Positions 24,158 to 33,351 of a DNA stretch of 64,000 nt are shown one piece after another. The notes under the pieces were generated by a model that saw only the letters and a list, made by a program, of their open reading frames with translations, was not told the DNA's origin and did no database searches. Every line of letters starts with the position of its first letter. Position 1 is the stretch's first letter. A program made the position numbers and the translations under genes. The stretch lies in assembly GCF_016464385.1 (NCBI RefSeq), contig NZ_JADMLH010000009.1, forward strand, positions 200,775 to 264,774. Reading direction: 5' to 3'. Source of the DNA: Nucisporomicrobium flavum (lineage in GTDB: Bacteria > Actinomycetota > Actinomycetes > Mycobacteriales > Micromonosporaceae).

Positions 24158-26626
24158 GTGCTGATCCCCGCAGACGCCCTGCCGGACCTCCCCGTCCGTA
24201 CGGCCGTCCCCGACGTGACCGCCGCGCTCGCCGACCGCGGCGCGGCGGTGCTCGTGGCGCCGCCGGGCACCGGCAAGACCACCGTGGTTCCGCTGACGCT
24301 GGCCGAGCCGGGCGGCGGCCGCGTGATCGTGGCCGAGCCCCGCCGGGTCGCCGCCCGGGCCGCCGCCCGCCGCATGGCCGCGCTGCTCGGGGAGCAGGTC
24401 GGCGCCCGGGTCGGCTACACCGTGCGGGGTGACCGGAAGGTCTCCCGCGACACCCGCGTCGAGGTGGTCACCACCGGCGTCCTCGTCCGCCGCCTGCAAC
24501 GCGACCCGGAGCTCGCCGGCACGGCCACCGTGATCCTCGACGAGTGCCACGAGCGGCACCTCGACTCCGACCTCGCCCTCGCCTTCCTCGTCGAGGTACG
24601 CGCCGCCCTGCGCCCCGATTTGCACGTGCTCGCGACCTCCGCGACGGCCGAGGCGCAGCGCCTGTCCGAGGTGCTCGGCGACGCGCCCGTGGTCGTGGCA
24701 TCCGCCGCCCTGCACCCGGTCGAGGTGCACTGGTGCCCGCCGACGCAACCGGTCGCTCCACCGCACGGGTTGCGGGTCGACCCGCGGCTGCTCGACCACG
24801 TCGCCGCCACGACCCGGCGGGCCCTGACCGACGGCGACGGCGACGTCCTGGTGTTCCTGCCGGGCGCCCGCGAGATCGCGACGGTCGCCGGGCGCCTGGG
24901 CGGGGCGGGGGTGGACGTCGTCACGCTGCACGGTCGCCTGTCCGGATCCGAGCAGGACGCCGCGCTGCGCCCGGGCTCCGCGCGCCGGATCGTGCTCGCC
25001 ACCGCGGTGGCCGAGAGCAGCCTCACCGTCCCCGGCGTCCGCGCGGTCGTCGACGCGGGGCTCAGCCGGGTCCCGCGCATGGACCACAACCGCGGCCTGG
25101 GCGCGCTGGTGACCGTGCCGGTCTCCCGGGCGGCCGCCGTGCAGCGCGCCGGCCGGGCCGGGCGGGAGGCGCCCGGGCGCGTGTACCGCTGCTGGTCACA
25201 GGCGCAGCACGACCGCCTCCCGGCCCAGCCGGAGCCGGAGGTGGCCGCCGCCGACCTGACCTCGTTCGCCCTGGACCTCGCGTTGTGGGGGCATCCCGAC
25301 GGCAGCGGCCTGGCCCTGCCCGACGCACCTCCCGCGGGCGCGCTCCAGGCGGCCACGGGCACGCTGCGGGCCCTCGGCGCGATCGGCGCCGACGGCCGGG
25401 TCACGCCCCGGGGACGCCTGCTCGCCGACGCCGGGCTGCACCCGCGGCTGGCCCGCGCGCTGCTCGACGGCGCCCCGCTCGTCGGCGGCCGCCGCGCGGC
25501 GGAGATCGTCGCCCTGCTGGACTCCGACCGGCTCGCCGACGACCTGATCGCGGCGTGGCGCCGGGCCCGCTCGGGCGACAGCGCCTGGCGGACCGAGGTA
25601 CGCCGGCTGTCGGCCGTGCTGGACCGGGCGCGGCCGGAGCCGTCCGGCCGGCCGATCACCGACGACCTGGCGGCCGGGCTCGTCGTGGGCCTCGCGTACC
25701 CGGAAAGGGTCGCGCGGGCACGGCGGCCCGGCTCCCCGGCGTACCTGATGACGGGCGGGACCGAGGCTGAGCTGGCCGGCGGCAGCGGGCTGGCGGGGAC
25801 GACCTGGCTGGCCGTCGCGGACGCCGACCGGGCACCGGGCGCACGGTCCGCGCGTATCCGCAGCGCCGCCCCGCTGGACGAGGCGACCGCCCGCGAGGCG
25901 GCGGCGACGCTGGCCGCCACCGCGACGGAGATCGGCTGGATCGACGGCGACGTGGTGGCCCGCCGGGTGGAGCGGCTCGGCGCGCTTCCGCTGGCCGAGC
26001 GGCGCCTCGACGACCCCGACCCGGCCCTGGTCCGGGCGGCGCTGCGCGAGGGCCTGCGCCGGGAGGGCCTCGGCCTGCTCACCTGGACGCGGACCGCGAC
26101 GGAGGTACGGCACCGGATGGCGTTCGCGCACGCGGCGCTGGGCGACCCGTGGCCGGACGTGTCGGACGACGCGCTGGCCGCGGCGGACTGGCCGCACCTG
26201 GGCAGCGCCCGCCGCCGCGCCGACCTCGCCCGCATCGACGTGGCCGCCGCCCTGCGCGAGCTGCTGCCGTGGCAGGTCGCGGGCCGGCTCGACGAGGTGG
26301 CGCCCGAGCGGCTGCCGGTGCCGACCGGCTCCCGGATCCGCGTCGACTACACCGACCCGGCCGCGCCGGTCCTCGCGGTGAAACTGCAGGAGACGTTCGG
26401 CTGGCAGGACACGCCGAAGCTGGCGGACGGGCGGGTGCCGGTGGTGCTGCACCTGCTGTCGCCGGCCGGGCGGCCACTGGCCGTGACGGGCGACCTGGCG
26501 TCCTTCTGGACCAACGTCTACCCGCAGGTACGCGCCGAGATGCGGGGCCGCTACCCGCGCCATCCGTGGCCTGAGGACCCGCTGATCGCCGAGCCGACGA
26601 AGCGGACGAACCGCCGCGCCCGGTGA
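24158..26626 (+). CDS. hrpB: ATP-dependent helicase HrpB
   Basis: 822 aa from GTG 24158. It is a DEAH-type RNA helicase: Walker A APPGTGKTTVV, motif Ia AEPRRVAARAAA, motif II ILDECHERHLDSDL (DECH), motif III ATSATAEA and motif VI QRAGRAGREAPGRVYR. Helicase-associated domains follow, then the C-terminal HrpB domain (ending near FWTNVYPQVRAEMRGRYPRH). The length is normal. The physiological RNA is unknown; E. coli hrpB mutants have mild phenotypes. It converges with the GGDEF-EAL gene, 27 bp apart. Confidence 0.95.
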   Translation: MLIPADALPDLPVRTAVPDVTAALADRGAAVLVAPPGTGKTTVVPLTLAEPGGGRVIVAEPRRVAARAAARRMAALLGEQVGARVGYTVRGDRKVSRDTRVEVVTTGVLVRRLQRDPELAGTATVILDECHERHLDSDLALAFLVEVRAALRPDLHVLATSATAEAQRLSEVLGDAPVVVASAALHPVEVHWCPPTQPVAPPHGLRVDPRLLDHVAATTRRALTDGDGDVLVFLPGAREIATVAGRLGGAGVDVVTLHGRLSGSEQDAALRPGSARRIVLATAVAESSLTVPGVRAVVDAGLSRVPRMDHNRGLGALVTVPVSRAAAVQRAGRAGREAPGRVYRCWSQAQHDRLPAQPEPEVAAADLTSFALDLALWGHPDGSGLALPDAPPAGALQAATGTLRALGAIGADGRVTPRGRLLADAGLHPRLARALLDGAPLVGGRRAAEIVALLDSDRLADDLIAAWRRARSGDSAWRTEVRRLSAVLDRARPEPSGRPITDDLAAGLVVGLAYPERVARARRPGSPAYLMTGGTEAELAGGSGLAGTTWLAVADADRAPGARSARIRSAAPLDEATAREAAATLAATATEIGWIDGDVVARRVERLGALPLAERRLDDPDPALVRAALREGLRREGLGLLTWTRTATEVRHRMAFAHAALGDPWPDVSDDALAAADWPHLGSARRRADLARIDVAAALRELLPWQVAGRLDEVAPERLPVPTGSRIRVDYTDPAAPVLAVKLQETFGWQDTPKLADGRVPVVLHLLSPAGRPLAVTGDLASFWTNVYPQVRAEMRGRYPRHPWPEDPLIAEPTKRTNRRAR

Positions 26627-26653
26627 GCCCGGCGGCACGGCCCCTCCAGCGTC

Positions 26654-28987
26654 CTAGGAGGCTAGGTGTGCGGTCGTCGCCGGGCCCGGCTGGGCCGGGA
26701 TGCCGAGTCCCCGCGCCGGCCCCGGCTGCCCGAACAGATACCCCTGCCCGAACCGGCATCCGAGCCCGGCCAGGGCGGCGGACCGCGCCGGCGTCTCGAT
26801 CCCCTCGGCGATCACCGCGATCCCGAGGTCGGCGCAGATCCGCAGCACCGAGCGGCACAGGTCGCCGGCACGCTCCGCCACGTCCACATCGGTCAGCGAG
26901 GAGTCGAGCTTGACGATGTCCACCGGCAGCGAGTGCAGCTGGGCCAGCGCGTTCCAGCCGCTGCCGAAGTCGTCCAGGGCCACGCGTACGCCCCGGCGGC
27001 GCAGGTGCTCCAGCACCTCCACGGCGCGCGGGAGGTCCGGGATGCGCAACGTCTCGGTGATCTCCACGACGAGGCGGGACGGGCGTACGGCGTGCCGCTC
27101 CAGCGCCTGCAGCACCGACTCCTGCAGCCCGTGCCGGCCGAGCCGGGCGGCGGAGACGTTGACGTGCACGTCGATCGGGCGCCCGTACGCGTTGGCCAGC
27201 GCCGCCGCATCCGCGCACGCCCGCTCCAGCACGAAGTCGTCGATGCCCGCGACCAGTCCGGTGCGTTCGGCGACGGTCACGAACACGTCGGGGTCGACCG
27301 GCCCCGCCACCGGGTCGGTCCACCGGGCGAGCGCCTCCACGGCCACCACCGCGCCGTCGGTGAGCCGCACGATGGGCTGGTAGTGCACCTCGAAGCCGTG
27401 CTCGGCGGGATCGCCGGACAGCGCGCGGGTCAGCAGGTGCGGCAGGTCGGCGTTGGGGCCGCCGTCCGCCGCCCCGGAGTAGCGGGCGAGGTCGTTCTTG
27501 CCCCGGCGCTTGCTCACGTACATCGCGGCGTCCGCCCGGCGCAGCAGGACGTCCGCCGACAGCTCCTCGTCGCCCGGCTCGGGCAGCACCAGGCCGAGGC
27601 TGGCGCTCGCACCGACCGTGTGGCCGTCGAGCTCGTACGGCTCCCGCAGCGCCGCCAGGATCCGCCGCCCGGCCTCCTCCGCCTCCGGCCCGCGCCGCTG
27701 GAGCAGCACCGCGAACTCGTCGCCGCCCAGCCGCGCCACCACGTCCTCGGGCCCGACGCAGGCGAGCAGGCGTTCCGCGACCCCGCGCAGCAGCCGGTCG
27801 CCCACGGCATGGCCGAAGCCGTCGTTGATGAGCTTGAAGTCGTCGAGGTCGGCGAAGAGCAGCGCCACCGGCACGCCCTTGAACCGGTACGCGTCCAGCG
27901 CCAGCACCAGCCGCTCGCGGAACAGCGCCCGGTTGGCCAGGCCGGTCAGCGGGTCGTGGTACGCCTGGTGGTGCAGCCGCTGGCGCCCCTCGGACACCCG
28001 CGCGAGCAGCACGGTGTTGTCCACGATGGTGAACATCTGCCGGGCCACGACCAGCCCGAGGCCCAGCCAGCCCAGGTACGCCTCGTACGAGGTGAGCTGC
28101 CCGCCGGTGCCGGTGCGGACGGCGATCACGATGCCGGTGGCGACCACGGGCACGTACGGCAGCAGCAGGTGCAGCCACTCCGCGTCGGACCGGTCCGGGG
28201 CCGCCGTCTCGCCCAGCCCGGTGTTGCTCCACGCGGCCAGCGCCAGCAGCGCGGGTCCGGCCAGGTAGCCGGCGGACTCGATCGGGTCCGGCCCGCCGGC
28301 GCTGAGGTGCAGCAGCCGCAGCGTGTCCGACCAGCCCAGCGCGGCCATGGCGAGCACCATGAGGCGCAGCGGCACCCGCCCGGCGCGCGACGACGGCCGG
28401 GTGGTGAGCAGCAGCAGCCCGGCAACGATGATCACCAGGTCCACGACCGGGTACGCCGCGGCCACGCCCACGACCCACGGGTTCTGCCCGGCCTCGTCGA
28501 AGAGCCGCCCGGGCACCGCCGACCAGACGAGCGCGAGCAGCGAGCCGCCGATGAGCACGCTGTCGATGAGCAGCACGACGCGGTCGCGGCGCAGCGAGGA
28601 CTGGGCCGGCCGGGGCAGCGCCATCGATCCGGCCAGCAGCGCGGCGAGCGTGAACAGCGGCAGCGTCAGCAGGCCGATGTCGGCGATCGTGGCGGTCGCG
28701 CCCCACTCCGGCCGGAACACGTCGCGGATCGTCCACCACAGCCGGGCGAGCGCCCACGTCGCCAGGCCCACGCCGAGCAGCAGCCGCCAGCGCGCCCGCG
28801 GCCCGGCCCGGTCCCGGGCGGCGGTGAGGCAGGCGTACGCGGCCAGCGCCCCGGCCGCGAACTGGGCGGCGTCGCCGTACAACCGCTGTGCGGAGCCGGG
28901 CGGTACGGCGTACGCGCCGACGGCCGTGACGGCGGCGACGAGCGCCAGCGCCACGGCCAACCGCACGGACAGCCGTCCCGTCGTCAT
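26654..28987 (-). CDS. Membrane GGDEF-EAL protein (c-di-GMP turnover)
   Basis: 777 aa from ATG 28987. The N-terminal 330 residues contain about nine hydrophobic segments (such as VRLAVALALVAAVTAVGAYA and VVDLVIIVAGLLLLTT). They resemble a polytopic sensor. Next comes GGDEF with an intact RLGGDEFAVLL, then EAL with EALARW, NVSAARL, EITET, DDFGSGW and AEGIE. Both catalytic motifs appear intact, so it may make and break cyclic-di-GMP. In actinobacteria this messenger controls development through BldD. The signal is unknown. Confidence 0.9.
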   Translation of the reverse strand: MTTGRLSVRLAVALALVAAVTAVGAYAVPPGSAQRLYGDAAQFAAGALAAYACLTAARDRAGPRARWRLLLGVGLATWALARLWWTIRDVFRPEWGATATIADIGLLTLPLFTLAALLAGSMALPRPAQSSLRRDRVVLLIDSVLIGGSLLALVWSAVPGRLFDEAGQNPWVVGVAAAYPVVDLVIIVAGLLLLTTRPSSRAGRVPLRLMVLAMAALGWSDTLRLLHLSAGGPDPIESAGYLAGPALLALAAWSNTGLGETAAPDRSDAEWLHLLLPYVPVVATGIVIAVRTGTGGQLTSYEAYLGWLGLGLVVARQMFTIVDNTVLLARVSEGRQRLHHQAYHDPLTGLANRALFRERLVLALDAYRFKGVPVALLFADLDDFKLINDGFGHAVGDRLLRGVAERLLACVGPEDVVARLGGDEFAVLLQRRGPEAEEAGRRILAALREPYELDGHTVGASASLGLVLPEPGDEELSADVLLRRADAAMYVSKRRGKNDLARYSGAADGGPNADLPHLLTRALSGDPAEHGFEVHYQPIVRLTDGAVVAVEALARWTDPVAGPVDPDVFVTVAERTGLVAGIDDFVLERACADAAALANAYGRPIDVHVNVSAARLGRHGLQESVLQALERHAVRPSRLVVEITETLRIPDLPRAVEVLEHLRRRGVRVALDDFGSGWNALAQLHSLPVDIVKLDSSLTDVDVAERAGDLCRSVLRICADLGIAVIAEGIETPARSAALAGLGCRFGQGYLFGQPGPARGLGIPAQPGPATTAHLAS

Positions 28988-29109
28988 CACCACCTGCTGC
29001 GCACCGTTGTTCGAGCCGATCGCGGCCGGCCCGCCGACGCACGATCGCAGTAAGGTACCGCAGCCCCGGCCACCTGCAAGAAGGATGAGCCGCGCGGCTC
29101 GCGTCCGGG

Positions 29110-29832
29110 TCAGTCCCCGAGCGCGAGATCGGCGACGATCACCGTGACGTTGTCCGGGCCGCCGCCCTGCAGCGCGAGGTCGACGAGGCGCTCGGCGCAG
29201 CTTTGCGGGCCGTCGCAGGCGAGCAGCTCGGCCTCTATGCCCTCGGCCGGCACGACCGTGGTCAGGCCGTCGCTGCACAGCAGCCAGCGGTCGCCGGGCT
29301 CGGGCTCCACGATCACGTACGACGGGCTGACCGGCTCGCCCTGCAGCGCCTGGGTCACCACCGCGCGCCGCGGGTGGCTGCCCGCCTCCTCGGGCCGGAT
29401 CAGCCCCTGGTCGACAAGCATCTGGACGTACGTGTCGTCCTTGGTCAGCTGGTTGAGCCGGCCGTCGCGCAGCAGGTACGCCCGGCTGTCGCCGACGTGG
29501 GCGAGGGCGGCCCGGTCGCCGGAGAAGATCACGGCGGTGAGCGTGGTGCCCATGCCCTGCAGGGCCGCGTCGCCGGCGACGGTCTCGGCGATCCGCCCGT
29601 TGGCGACCTCGAGCGCCTTGTGCAGGGCGTCCATCTGGTGGTCGTTGTCGATCGGCACGTCGAGCGACGCCATGGCCTCGACGGCGATGCGGCTCGCCAC
29701 GTCACCGGCGGCCATTCCGCCCATGCCGTCGGCCACGACCAGCAACCGGTCACCGGCGTAGTAGCAGTCCTGATTGCTGCTTCGCACGTGGCCTCTATCG
29801 GTGACGGCCGCCCACCGCAGGTGCAAGGTCAT
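29110..29832 (-). CDS. PP2C-type protein phosphatase (PstP-like)
   Basis: 240 aa from ATG 29832. All PP2C metal motifs are present: SSNQDCYYAG, VVADGMGGMAAGDVAS, GTTLTAVIFSG, HVGDSRAYLLRDGRL, LCSDGLT and GGPDNVTVIV. It is a soluble Ser/Thr phosphatase that reverses Hanks-type kinase phosphorylation. There is no TM tail, unlike PstP of the cell-division locus. The neighbour genes (membrane protein and binding protein) run the same way, 91 bp upstream, but no kinase gene is present in the window. Confidence 0.93.
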   Translation of the reverse strand: MTLHLRWAAVTDRGHVRSSNQDCYYAGDRLLVVADGMGGMAAGDVASRIAVEAMASLDVPIDNDHQMDALHKALEVANGRIAETVAGDAALQGMGTTLTAVIFSGDRAALAHVGDSRAYLLRDGRLNQLTKDDTYVQMLVDQGLIRPEEAGSHPRRAVVTQALQGEPVSPSYVIVEPEPGDRWLLCSDGLTTVVPAEGIEAELLACDGPQSCAERLVDLALQGGGPDNVTVIVADLALGD

Positions 29833-29923
29833 GGCGTGCAGCCTGCCAGGTCGGGTCCAGCCTGTCTGCACGTGGTCGGCGGCGCGCCGCCACAAGTGCT
29901 CACCAACTGCGAAAACGCCACCG

Positions 29924-30949
29924 TCAACGGGGGTTCAGCGGCCGGCCGAGGCAGCGCGGGTCGACGCCGGTCACCGGCCGGGTCGGCGCGGCCCACCCCA
30001 GCGCCGACTGGTCGACGGGCCATCCTCGTACGGTGATCCGGCTCTGCTGGGGGCGTACCGGCTCGGGGCACAGCGTCTTGGAGAGCACCTGCGCGTTGGG
30101 GATGAACACCACCTCGCCGCCGCGCTGCAGCATCGTGGTGGCGGTGTCGTCGACGGTGATCAGCTGCCCGCGGACCACCTGGACCGCCGCGGTGCCGTCC
30201 CGGATCTCGACGGCGCTGTTCGGCAGCACCGGCGCCCGGAGGAACACCACGCCGATGACGAACGGGGCGACCAGCGCCGCGCCGACGGCCGGCCAGTGCG
30301 TCGCGAGGCGGGCGGCGCGCGGCGGCACCGGCCCGGTGAGCAGCCAGCCGAGCAGCGGGGGCACGCCCAGCAGCACCGCCGTGCCCGTCTCCCCCACCGA
30401 CAGCGCCGCGCGGATGCCGGGCCAGACCCACAGCAGCACGAGCAGGCCGATCGCGGCGGGCACCACGAGTGTCGTGAAGGTGAGCATCCGGCGCTCGCCC
30501 GGGTACCGCTGCACGGCGGTCAGCCCGAGGATCGCCACGACCAGCATCAGCAGGGCGGGCAGCATCCGCATCTGCCACGTGAAGCCCGCCAGGCCGATGG
30601 CCAGCAGCACCACCCAGTCGGGCATCCGCAACGCGGTCAGCGCGAGCAGGGAGCGCCGCGCGGCCTCGTCCGGGTCGGCGGAGCTGACGAGCAGGATGCC
30701 ACCGAGCGTACGCAGCACCAGGACCACCGCCGGCACGGTCCAGATCAGCGTGATGACCAGCGCGCTGATCATGCCGAGCGGGCTGATGTACTGCACCAGC
30801 AGCAGCATCGTGGGCAGGTCCTGGCGGCTCAGGTACCAGAGCCGGAGCACGAGCAGCACCAGCGGAAAGGCCGGCAGCGCGGTGAACAGCCAGTTCAACT
30901 GCGTCCGCCGCAGCCGCGGCCGGCGGTTGACAATCTGCACGGCGGTCAT
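29924..30949 (-). CDS. Polytopic membrane protein, unknown function
   Basis: 341 aa with about seven membrane segments, for example LFTALPAFPLVLLVLRLWYL, ISALVITLIWTVPAVVLVL and WVVLLAIGLAGF. The C-terminal 110 residues are extracytoplasmic and beta-rich (AVEIRDGTAAVQVVRGQLIT). Its ATG overlaps the stop of the binding-protein gene by 4 nt, so the two are translated together. The arrangement recalls the GlnX/GlnH pair that senses amino acids for PknG in mycobacteria, but this protein has more membrane segments than GlnX and I see no direct similarity. Confidence 0.75.
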   Translation of the reverse strand: MTAVQIVNRRPRLRRTQLNWLFTALPAFPLVLLVLRLWYLSRQDLPTMLLLVQYISPLGMISALVITLIWTVPAVVLVLRTLGGILLVSSADPDEAARRSLLALTALRMPDWVVLLAIGLAGFTWQMRMLPALLMLVVAILGLTAVQRYPGERRMLTFTTLVVPAAIGLLVLLWVWPGIRAALSVGETGTAVLLGVPPLLGWLLTGPVPPRAARLATHWPAVGAALVAPFVIGVVFLRAPVLPNSAVEIRDGTAAVQVVRGQLITVDDTATTMLQRGGEVVFIPNAQVLSKTLCPEPVRPQQSRITVRGWPVDQSALGWAAPTRPVTGVDPRCLGRPLNPR

Positions 30950-32130
30950 GGGGTGAGGTTCTCCCAGGGCAGTTCACGCACGTCGGGCCGCGACGTGAAC
31001 GGCTGCTGCGGGCGTGCGAGCGGGACCCGCTTGTTCTCCGGATCCACGTTCGCGGCGAGCTCGGGCCGGATGTTGTTCTCGTAGGCCAGCTCCCAGCGGG
31101 AGTCCTTCGGGTCGGCGTAGGACCGGTAGAGCGTGAGGTCGACCAACTTCTTCAACGCCACGTTGTCACCGACGTTGACACCCCAGGCCTCGGTCTTGTC
31201 GTAGCCGAGATCCCAGTGGTCGTACTTGCCCGGGTCCTTCGCCTTGTACCCGCCGAGGATCGCGGCGTCGGTGCTCACCGCGTCGGCCGTTCCCTTGTCC
31301 AGCTCGGCGAAGCATTGCGACACCCGGTTGCGCCCCATCAGCTTCGCGCCGGACGCCGCAGCGGTCTTCGCGCTGGTCGAGGCCGACAGCGTGCAGACCG
31401 TCTTGTCACGGAACTCCTCGAGGCTTGCCACCTTGGCGTGACCTTTGAGAGTGATCACCGACTGCTCGGTGTGCAGATACGACTGCGAGAACGTGACGTT
31501 GGGCTCGTCCTCGCGTTCCTTGGTGATGCTGTAGCTGGCGATCACCATCTTCACCGGCACCGGCTCGCCCTTGAGGTCCGCGGCCTCCATCCGGGCGCGG
31601 TCCTCGCTCTCGATGCCGTAGAACTGCACCTCCTCGCGGCGGAACCCGAGATCCTCGGCGATCATGTACGCGATGTCGATGTCGAACCCGCTCCAGCTGC
31701 CGTCCGGCTTGCGGTACGCGATCCCGGGCTGGTCGTCCTTGACGCCGATCGGCAGCGTCCGCCATTCGTCGACGCCGGACGCCCGGCGCAGGTCCTCGAC
31801 CGACGACGACCCCACGTGGAACAGCCCCACCCACGAGAACGCGAGCACCAGGGCGATCACGACGCCGACCGCCCCCAGCCGCCATGGCGCGAGCGAGGCG
31901 CCCCACGTCCGGAGCACCTCGTCAGGGCGCGCGAAGGTGCGCCGCAGGCGGGTCAGGGCCCGTTCGCCGCGCCGCTCCCGGGCACCCAGCGAGCGCCTCG
32001 GTGTGCTCCGCTGCCGCGGCGGGCGGCGTACGACCACCTTGCGGACCCCCGCCGCCTGCTCCCCCGCCGGGCCCCCGCCCAGCGCTTCACCGCGGCCGTC
32101 ACCCGCGTGCGCGTCGTCCATCGTCGACAC
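30946..32130 (-). CDS. Membrane-anchored glutamate-type substrate-binding protein
   Basis: 394 aa from GTG 32130, with GGGAG 4 nt upstream; ATG 32121 is an alternative. A basic cytoplasmic N-terminus (about 1-90) leads to one TM helix (RLGAVGVVIALVLAFSWVGL), then an extracytoplasmic SBP_bac_3 domain (GVKDDQPGIAYRKPDGSW, FDIDIAYMIAEDLGF, and hinge KTVCTLSASTSAKTA). Such domains bind glutamate, glutamine or aspartate. No ABC permease is linked; instead it is coupled to a membrane protein and lies near a PP2C phosphatase, so it is probably a sensor in the GlnH style. Inferred role. Confidence 0.8.
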   Translation of the reverse strand: MSTMDDAHAGDGRGEALGGGPAGEQAAGVRKVVVRRPPRQRSTPRRSLGARERRGERALTRLRRTFARPDEVLRTWGASLAPWRLGAVGVVIALVLAFSWVGLFHVGSSSVEDLRRASGVDEWRTLPIGVKDDQPGIAYRKPDGSWSGFDIDIAYMIAEDLGFRREEVQFYGIESEDRARMEAADLKGEPVPVKMVIASYSITKEREDEPNVTFSQSYLHTEQSVITLKGHAKVASLEEFRDKTVCTLSASTSAKTAAASGAKLMGRNRVSQCFAELDKGTADAVSTDAAILGGYKAKDPGKYDHWDLGYDKTEAWGVNVGDNVALKKLVDLTLYRSYADPKDSRWELAYENNIRPELAANVDPENKRVPLARPQQPFTSRPDVRELPWENLTP

Positions 32131-32176
32131 AGAACTCCCGTCCCCATTCCGGAGCGACCATCGTGCCGGAGGAAGG

Positions 32177-32551
32177 TCACGGAACGGGGTCGGCGGTCCC
32201 GTACGCGACACCGGGCCGGCACCGGCTCAGCCGCCCGGCGGTCAGCCGCAGCCCCCGGCGCGTGCCGTACCGCCGGACCGCCTCCAGACCGTACGCGCTG
32301 CAGGTCGGCGTGTAGCGGCAGCGGGTGGGCAGCCGCGGGGACACCCGGCGGTACCCGCGGATCGCGGCGCTCACGGCCCGCGCGGACGCCGAGCCGGGCG
32401 CCTCCTCCGGCCGCCCGAAACGGGCGACGAGCAGCAGCATCGAACTGATCAGACCGAAGTCGCAGAACGGGAGATCACAGACATCGCAGATGGCGCAATC
32501 GCAGCCGTCGTACCACTTGTTGCGCTTGTTGCGCTTTTTCCGCCCCCACAT
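32177..32551 (-). CDS. yidD: YidD-like membrane insertion efficiency factor with Cys-rich N-terminus
   Basis: 124 aa from ATG 32551 (ATG 32560 and 32581 are in-frame options; none has a good RBS). The C-terminal half is YidD: PTRCRYTPTCSAYGLEAVRRYG and LTAGRLSRCRPG. YidD helps YidC/Sec insert membrane proteins. Ahead of it is a basic KKRNKRNK and a cysteine cluster at residues 17-30 (CDCAICDVC), then a hydrophobic helix (LISSMLLLVARF). Canonical YidD lacks the cysteine cluster and is about 80 aa. It is not beside rpmH or rnpA here, so it may be a second copy. Confidence 0.8.
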   Translation of the reverse strand: MWGRKKRNKRNKWYDGCDCAICDVCDLPFCDFGLISSMLLLVARFGRPEEAPGSASARAVSAAIRGYRRVSPRLPTRCRYTPTCSAYGLEAVRRYGTRRGLRLTAGRLSRCRPGVAYGTADPVP

Positions 32552-32601
32552 GATGACCATGGTGGCGCATGGCTGCGACAAGTTCGGGTACCCCCGCCCG
32601 C

Positions 32602-33351
32602 ATGAGGATCGGGCGTGCAGTGGCGGCGGCAGGCGCGGTCGCCGTCGGGGTCCGGATCGCGCACTCGCGGACCCGCCGTTTCCTGCATCCGGACGGCCGG
32701 TCGTTCACCGGCGAGCTCGAGGTGTGGGGCCTGGGGGCGCCGGCCGGTGCCGCGCTGCTCGACCGTCCGGGCCGGCACCCCGTGACGCTGCGGATCTCGA
32801 AGGGCGCCGGCACGCCACCGGGCTACCCGGACGTGCTGGGCGTCGCCGTGCGGGTGCACGGGCCGGTCGCCGGTCACCGCTGCGACCTGCTGTTCTCGAC
32901 GGCCGGGCGGGGACGGTGGCTGCGGCACGTGCCGACGCTGCGGCGCAGCTTCGACACCGTGTACGGCACGATCGTCGCGTACCGTACGGCCACCGGACGC
33001 AAGCTGTACCTGAGCGTCCAGCCGGACCTCGACGGCGCGGCTCTGGGCCGTACGCTCGAATCGGTCGTCGCCGCGGCGGACGGAGACGGCGCGCAGCTGC
33101 TGCTCGGCGCGGCCGACGGCGACGCGGCGGTCCGGCTCTTCGGCCGCGTCCGGTTCGGGCAGGAGCTCGCCGCCCGCGCGGACGCCGAGCTGGCGTTCGA
33201 CCCGGTCCGCAACGCACCGCGCGACCTGCACCCCACCGGCTTCATCCACGCCTCCCGGGCGGTGGCCTACCGGCTCGGGCAGAAATGGCGCGGTGCGCGC
33301 CCCGCGGACTCGAACCCGGCCGCGGTGGCGCGCACCAGCGCGCACAGGTAA
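32602..33351 (+). CDS. Catalase-like (heme-catalase fold) protein, putative
   Basis: 249 aa from ATG 32602, with TACCCC 7 nt upstream. The sequence has the beta-barrel rhythm of catalase-like proteins (FLHPDGRSFTGELEVWG, VTLRISKGAGTPPGYPDVLG), but I do not see the distal-His and proximal-Tyr signatures of true catalases. It may be a heme-binding or structural relative. The first helix has basic residues followed by a hydrophobic stretch, so membrane attachment is possible. Its stop codon abuts the stop of treZ on the opposite strand. Confidence 0.45.
   Translation: MRIGRAVAAAGAVAVGVRIAHSRTRRFLHPDGRSFTGELEVWGLGAPAGAALLDRPGRHPVTLRISKGAGTPPGYPDVLGVAVRVHGPVAGHRCDLLFSTAGRGRWLRHVPTLRRSFDTVYGTIVAYRTATGRKLYLSVQPDLDGAALGRTLESVVAAADGDGAQLLLGAADGDAAVRLFGRVRFGQELAARADAELAFDPVRNAPRDLHPTGFIHASRAVAYRLGQKWRGARPADSNPAAVARTSAHR

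Noticed and set aside
26079-29042. 987-codon minus-strand frame across the GGDEF-EAL and helicase genes
   Set aside because: Arg/Ala-rich shadow with no domain; the real GGDEF-EAL frame is different.
30946-32130. ABC transporter component
   Set aside because: The binding protein is tethered by a TM helix and no permease or ATPase is adjacent, so a sensor role is preferred.
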